64,000 bases of DNA, taken from contig ONUF01000009.1 of NCBI GenBank assembly GCA_900321005.1, positions 1 to 64,000 of the forward strand. The letters run 5' to 3'. The position numbers and the translations under genes are program-made. This DNA comes from an uncultured Bacteroidales bacterium (GTDB lineage: Bacteria > Bacteroidota > Bacteroidia > Bacteroidales > Paludibacteraceae). Positions 59,979-64,000 of this stretch are shown here, in pieces (position 1 is the first letter of the stretch; the number at the start of each line of letters is the position of its first letter). The notes under the pieces were generated by a model. It worked only from the letters and a program-made list of their open reading frames with translations, had not been told where the DNA came from and did not search any database.

Positions 59979-62278
59979 TTTGCTAATAACCACTCAATGG
60001 AGTGTTTGTAAAGGCTCTCAAAATTACGCACGGCTTCGAGGGGAAAACCGTACACGAGGGTAGTGGGTGTGCCGCTCGCGTTGGTGTATCCCACCGCTGC
60101 ACCGCACCGCATGTCGAGGTACTGCGCTGTGCGCTTGGCACCCATGCCTGCAGGACTCAGCCCTTCGGGCGTGCAGGTGAAGAGTTGCTCTTCGTTGGGT
60201 TCGGTAAAGAGTTGATAGACGCGATGCCCCGGCACGCCGACCCGTCCGCTATGCGTAGCCTGACGGGCGTAATAGGACGCATGGAGATTCGCGCGCAGCC
60301 ACGCGGGATCGACGGCACTGAGGTGGTCGCTGCTGAGCAGCACTTTGCCGCCTTGGCGCAGGTATGAGGCTAACTGCGAGCGGGTCTGATCCATCAGCGG
60401 CTGCCGCTGGCGTCCACATACGACATCGACGAGGGCATAGGTGGTGTCCACCCGGGCGAGACCTTCCGTAGCACTGACATAACTGATCTTCAGCGCTTGC
60501 AGCGCTTTGCCGTGCAACGCACTCCAGTTACGGGTGTTACCGACCGTCATCTGTCCGGCATGGTCGCGGTAACAGGAACCCCAGCCGCAGTTATCGTCAT
60601 CTATCCACTCATCGGCACGAAGGTAGTTCCACTGCGCACCGATATAGGCACAACTGAACCCGTCCTCGCAGGCATAACTGCCCGGCACGATGCCGGCATA
60701 GGCGGAGTCAGCAAACCACTCGACACCATAGGTGTCGTTGAAGGCGTCGATGATAAGCGCCAAGGGCGCTTGTTTAGAGGCTGCGCCGTTTATTGCTGCG
60801 CGTTTATTGCCTTCGGCATTTATAAAGGCACTCACCATGGGTGACGGGAAGGAGAGGCCGCCGTCATTGCCGGCTACGACATAGTAGTTATACCGGGTGC
60901 CGGGTTCGAGGGTGGTCTGGAGCTGGCAACCTTTGTTGACCTGCTGCACATCCCACTCGCCTTCGTTCTGCTGGATATAGACCATGTAATAGGTGGGTTT
61001 GGCTTCGGGCTCGAGTGCATCCTCTTTGGGTTCCCACCGCAGCAGTCCTTTGGCGTCAATCGCGAGTTGCTCGACAGGCAGGGGTTGCACGACGGCGGAC
61101 TTACCGTTGAGGTAGCGCAAGATACCTTTATACACCGCGCGGGCGGCGGCAAAGCGGAACTTCGGGTCGAGGCCGTAGCGCATGTCCGCCATGTTCTTAT
61201 GGCTGAGCAGTTCGAGGATGATACTCGGCACGACGGGTACGCGGGACTCGCAGTAGTTGGCTTCTTTGAGTTGGCGGCGCGTCCACTCCGGCGCGAGGGT
61301 CTGGAGGTCTTGAGTGACCTGGGTCTGGATATAGTCGGCGAAGTTACGGTTCACTTTCTCGCGGTTTCGTCCGTCCCGCAGCACGCGGTTGCCGTCATCG
61401 TCTTTGGCGGTATAGATGACGAGTGTACCGATGATGGTAGAGTCATCGCCGCTGTCCTGTCCGTCGGTGTGGAAGGCGAGGCAGAGGTCCATCGGCGTGC
61501 TGTGCTCGTTGACCCACATCGGCCGGCACTTCATGTCGTCCTTGTACTCATTGCCTTCGTAGAGGTCCCATATCGCAGGATCGACGCCTTTGTCTTTGAG
61601 CCAATAGCGCGCCCCTTCCGCCCAGCGCGGCATGCCGGATACACCCGTCTCCTGGTTCTCGAGTCCCGCGCGCGGCATATGCACCGTAGCGCCGGCGTTC
61701 TCGAGCATGCGGCGGATGAGTTTGACATACTCCTGGCTGTAGAGGTCTTCGACGGTGGTCCAGAGCGTCGCGCGCTGCCAGATCCACTCCTCGCGGTCGG
61801 CGTTGTAGTAAAGACCATGACTCGGCCAGAGGGCGATGTTGCGCTCCGTGAGGTCTTTCTGCTCGCCGGCCGGGATAGAACCCTTCGCCAGGTCCGTCAC
61901 CAGTTCGTCGATATCGGTCTTGCCGGTGTAGATCGTCACTTTGCCGTTCGGGTGACCGAGCACCCAGCGGCTGACTTGCTGCTTGAGTGCCGCGAGGTTC
62001 TGCGGCGTCCAGCGCACGTCGTGCAGGGTGGCGTTGGTGCGGACGGTGACGGAACGACCATCGGCGCGCAGTTGCTTGACGCGCACCGGCGGCGACCACA
62101 CACGCGAGAAGCCCGTGAAGGCCGTCAGCGAGTCTCCGAGTTCCTGCATGCCGATGGTGGCGTAGGCGGGAGTACAGAGTACAGAGCACAGAAGCGCAAG
62201 TGCAAGTACTATGCACTTGAAAATCTTCTTAACCCTAAAGGGTACGATTATTTTTGATGAATCAAAAATCTTCATCAC
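59975..62278 (-). CDS. Secreted N-acetylmuramoyl-L-alanine amidase-like protein lacking the golvesin module
   Basis: 767 residues. Signal peptide after a charged start (KKIFKCIVLALALLCSVLCTPAYA). Amidase-3-like zinc ligands: ALWPSHGLYY, LAFHTDG and a Glu in IILELLSHKN; then a fibronectin-III-like part (TRYNYYVVAGNDGG) and a C-terminal domain. Bacteroides homologues usually have a ~200-residue golvesin/xanthan-lyase-like domain before SGMPRWAEGARYWL; here HMPRAGLENQETG runs straight into it (nt ~61635-61675). Probably a periplasmic or surface peptidoglycan enzyme. It overlaps its upstream neighbour by 17 nt. Confidence 0.75.
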   Translation of the reverse strand: MMKIFDSSKIIVPFRVKKIFKCIVLALALLCSVLCTPAYATIGMQELGDSLTAFTGFSRVWSPPVRVKQLRADGRSVTVRTNATLHDVRWTPQNLAALKQQVSRWVLGHPNGKVTIYTGKTDIDELVTDLAKGSIPAGEQKDLTERNIALWPSHGLYYNADREEWIWQRATLWTTVEDLYSQEYVKLIRRMLENAGATVHMPRAGLENQETGVSGMPRWAEGARYWLKDKGVDPAIWDLYEGNEYKDDMKCRPMWVNEHSTPMDLCLAFHTDGQDSGDDSTIIGTLVIYTAKDDDGNRVLRDGRNREKVNRNFADYIQTQVTQDLQTLAPEWTRRQLKEANYCESRVPVVPSIILELLSHKNMADMRYGLDPKFRFAAARAVYKGILRYLNGKSAVVQPLPVEQLAIDAKGLLRWEPKEDALEPEAKPTYYMVYIQQNEGEWDVQQVNKGCQLQTTLEPGTRYNYYVVAGNDGGLSFPSPMVSAFINAEGNKRAAINGAASKQAPLALIIDAFNDTYGVEWFADSAYAGIVPGSYACEDGFSCAYIGAQWNYLRADEWIDDDNCGWGSCYRDHAGQMTVGNTRNWSALHGKALQALKISYVSATEGLARVDTTYALVDVVCGRQRQPLMDQTRSQLASYLRQGGKVLLSSDHLSAVDPAWLRANLHASYYARQATHSGRVGVPGHRVYQLFTEPNEEQLFTCTPEGLSPAGMGAKRTAQYLDMRCGAAVGYTNASGTPTTLVYGFPLEAVRNFESLYKHSIEWLLAK

Positions 62279-62819
62279 TCAGGTCGGTGTTGCTCTTACG
62301 GTTTGCCAGTTCCGCCTCTTGGTAGGACTTGAGCAGGTCAGCCGCCATCTTAGCCTGGTAGCCCTCGACGATGTCATAGTCTTTGGCGTCGTTCTCCTTG
62401 AAGACCACGCGCACCTTGATGACAGCCGTTCCGGCCTTGAGTTTGTCAATCACTTCCGGCACTACCTCATAGGAGGTGATAGTCTCGTAGTACGAGATGG
62501 TGGCATTACCGTTCTTCTTGGTGTACTTGTTCTTCTGCACCTCCGATCCCGCTGCGCGGTTAAGACGAACAGCCTTGCCGTCCGCAAAACGGATGAGGAC
62601 ACGGGACGCGTCGGTGAACTCATTGTAGGCGTTGACATTCACGGTCTTGACGAGCAGCGTCGTGACGTCCTGACCGTCCTTGTGCTCTTGGCAGAAGGCG
62701 ATCTGCGGCTTGAGGTTCTTGTTTACAGAATTGTCCACGTGGATAAACTTACCGCGCTCGGCGGCACTCATCGTAAGTACTGACAACACAGCCAGCAACA
62801 ACATACATACTTTTTTCAT
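62262..62819 (-). CDS. Secreted protein of unknown function
   Basis: 185 residues with a signal peptide (MKKVCMLLLAVLSVLTMSAAE). The mature part is beta-strand rich and Lys-rich (YYETITSYEVVPEVID, AVIKVRVVFKENDAKDYDIV) and ends in a helix with AELANRKSNTDLSDEDF. No family was recognised. It lies between the amidase and the GumN-like gene with overlaps of 17 nt and 4 nt, so is part of that unit. Confidence 0.6.
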   Translation of the reverse strand: MKKVCMLLLAVLSVLTMSAAERGKFIHVDNSVNKNLKPQIAFCQEHKDGQDVTTLLVKTVNVNAYNEFTDASRVLIRFADGKAVRLNRAAGSEVQKNKYTKKNGNATISYYETITSYEVVPEVIDKLKAGTAVIKVRVVFKENDAKDYDIVEGYQAKMAADLLKSYQEAELANRKSNTDLSDEDF

Positions 62820-63721
62820 ACTTTATTTTTGTTAATTTTAAACATTCTGTTCACCGGTCGTACACGGTAGCCGGCCGACCGTAGTTGCTCCAGCAGTCCT
62901 TCTTCTCCGCCCAGATAGACGGCGTTGAGCGTGATGAAACATCCGCCCTGCGCGAGCAAGGGTTGCAGGCGCTTGACCCATTCTTTGTTTCGCCGGCAAT
63001 AGACCTGGTAGTCCGAATAGGAGATACTCGTTTTGTTGTTCGGTCCTTCGACTTGGTAGGCTATCTCGGTCAGGCGGCCGTTGCGGTACATGTCCCGGAT
63101 GGCGCGCTCCTGCTTGACTTCGTTCTCGGGGTACTCGATGACTTTGAGCAGTTCCCGGCACTGCCAATGGAAGGGCTCGCGATCGAAGAGCATATACATC
63201 GTCTCGCCGATATTATCGAGTCCTACGACGGGGATGTTCCGCTCGGCGGCGACGGACTCAAAGAACGACTCCATCGAGTGCTGCTCATCGTACTGCAGCC
63301 ACTGCTTCATCAGTTCGGTGCGGAACATCTCCGTGAGGTAGGAGGGCTTCATGCGGCAGAGTTTGTCGAGCCCCATGCCGAGGTTGATGCGGAGCGAGTT
63401 ATCGATATACTCGTATTCGGATTCGCTGTAGAAATTGCTCAGTTTGATGGAGTCGGGTAGGACGGCAGCCTGGCGGAGTGCCGCTATCGCTTCGTAGTCC
63501 TGCATGGCGAACTCCGTCACCACTCTCTTGCACTTGCTGAAGCACTTGAAGACATTCGGGATGGTGTCGAGGAACTGCATATTCACCAGGCGGTTCGTAG
63601 CCAGGATATACGACTTCTGCTTGACGGACCGTCCGCTGATCTCATACAGCACCTGCGCCTTTGCCGGAACAAGGAACAAGGCCAAAAGAGCAAGAAGTAC
63701 TATGTATTTATAATTGATCAT
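62816..63721 (-). CDS. TraB/GumN family protein
   Basis: 301 residues from the second ATG (MINYKYIVLLALLALFLVPAKA, signal peptide); a start at 63742 would add seven residues coded entirely by a TCAATAATCA-type repeat. The TraB/GumN fold carries ISGRSVKQKSYILATNRLVN (normally G-x-x-H; the His is not evident), ITLNAVYLGGEEGLLEQLRSAGYRVRPV at the C-terminus (family GAxHLxGxxGL block, partly altered) and FFESVAAERNIPVVGLD. The normal metal-binding His are missing, so activity is uncertain. Confidence 0.75.
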   Translation of the reverse strand: MINYKYIVLLALLALFLVPAKAQVLYEISGRSVKQKSYILATNRLVNMQFLDTIPNVFKCFSKCKRVVTEFAMQDYEAIAALRQAAVLPDSIKLSNFYSESEYEYIDNSLRINLGMGLDKLCRMKPSYLTEMFRTELMKQWLQYDEQHSMESFFESVAAERNIPVVGLDNIGETMYMLFDREPFHWQCRELLKVIEYPENEVKQERAIRDMYRNGRLTEIAYQVEGPNNKTSISYSDYQVYCRRNKEWVKRLQPLLAQGGCFITLNAVYLGGEEGLLEQLRSAGYRVRPVNRMFKINKNKV

Positions 63722-63742
63722 TGATGATTGATTATTGATCAT
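63707..63742 (-). repeat. TGATTGATTATTGATCA mini-repeat at the TPR/GumN junction
   Basis: Degenerate ATTGATCATTGATGATTGAT, then TATTGATCATTT on plus; it provides the stop of the TPR gene (63739-63741) and the possible first codons of the GumN gene. Confidence 0.8.
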
Positions 63743-64000
63743 TTAAATCGCGAGATCATGTTATACGCTTGGTAAATACCTAATTCTCCGGCCTTGCTGA
63801 GGTCCGGTAGGCCTCGGTCCGTATCGCCGGTGTAGATATACGTCAGTCCGCGGTTGAAGTAGGCCTCCGCGAAGTCGGCGTCGATGTCGATGGCTTTGGT
63901 ATATTGCTTGATCGCCTCGGCGTACTCATGCTTGGCGCAGAGGATGTTCGCTTTGTTGTAGTACGCGAAGGCGAAGTCCGGGCGCAACGCCAGCACATGG
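63739..64000 (-). CDS. Tetratricopeptide repeat protein (5' end outside window)
   Basis: The last ~86 codons are in the window and the frame is open at the right edge. Two TPR-like helices pairs are seen: FAFAYYNKANILCAKHEYAEAIKQYTKAIDID and FAEAYFNRGLTYIYTGDTDRGLPDLSKAGELG. The tail is IYQAYNMISRFK. TPRs mediate protein-protein contacts. It probably heads the same minus unit as the GumN, amidase and RlmD-like genes. Confidence 0.8.
   Translation of the reverse strand, partial: HVLALRPDFAFAYYNKANILCAKHEYAEAIKQYTKAIDIDADFAEAYFNRGLTYIYTGDTDRGLPDLSKAGELGIYQAYNMISRFK

Noticed and set aside
61067..62257. A 396-codon open frame on plus, opposite the amidase
   Set aside because: Antisense shadow with no signal peptide, domain or promoter.

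Overview
The window looks like a Bacteroidales (Bacteroidota) chromosome. The evidence is the TTTG / TAnnTTTG promoters, almost no Shine-Dalgarno sequences, type IX secretion (T9SS) C-terminal tails, a K+-dependent membrane pyrophosphatase, class-typical genes (OmpA with thrombospondin-3 repeats, a DUF5723-like barrel, DUF4494, DUF4105, GlsA/GlsB-like glycine-lipid acyltransferases, Rng, an HU protein) and a 29-codon AURKAIP1/COX24-like ribosomal-type protein. Base composition is fairly GC-rich, except for an AT-rich island at about 20.1-24.1 kb. No rRNA, CRISPR array, transposase or integrase was seen. One tRNA (Pro, UGG) and one small SRP RNA are present.

Layout. 1-2.4 kb: end of a large Ig-like T9SS surface protein and an outer-membrane barrel. 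2.5-19.3 kb: a packed plus-strand series: hibernation factor, two pectin methylesterases, AspT-type transporter, MATE pump (broken), RND adaptor and pump, phosphopantetheinyl transferase, DnaX, YgiQ, M23 peptidase. 19.4-20.1 kb: a Crp/Fnr regulator on minus. 20.2-24 kb: AT-rich accessory island (DUF1016 nuclease, T9SS-tail protein, FISUMP protein, two unknowns, a 135-bp imperfect inverted repeat). 24.2-33.2 kb: DUF2520 protein, MutY, HU, small ribosomal-type protein, RNase G, RNR-tail-like protein, acyl-ACP thioesterase, S9 peptidase, beta-CASP nuclease, tRNA-Pro. 33.3-45.5 kb: a HAD nucleotidase, then an 11.5-kb minus-strand unit from nusB through yajC, YbbR-like, DegT aminotransferase, rpoN, PAP2, DUF4105, a PafA-like pseudo-enzyme, DUF4494, GlsA, GlsB and a YggS-HAD fusion. 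45.7-49.8 kb: pyrophosphatase, guanine deaminase, lipoate ligase-like. 49.8-55.5 kb: RsmG, YebC, OmpA/TSP3 and a lipoprotein on minus. 55.7-64 kb: RecD-like helicase, SRP RNA, subtilase, RlmD-like methyltransferase, amidase, unknown secreted protein, GumN protein, TPR protein.

The most unusual structure is not a gene. Short tandem repeats (mostly 7-mers such as CTGATTA, TGATAAC and AATTATC, plus 8-15-mers) occur at more than 30 places. At gene junctions they often supply the stop codon of one gene and run to the start of the next. Inside conserved enzymes they appear as in-frame, stop-free insertions (reading for example as LSAISHQLSAF or NYQLSIIHYQLS). A second pattern is that four conserved genes (MATE, subtilase, RlmD, amidase) lack an internal block their families normally have, which removes a helix, the catalytic His, part of the SAM site and the golvesin module. 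These could be real deletions or assembly collapses.
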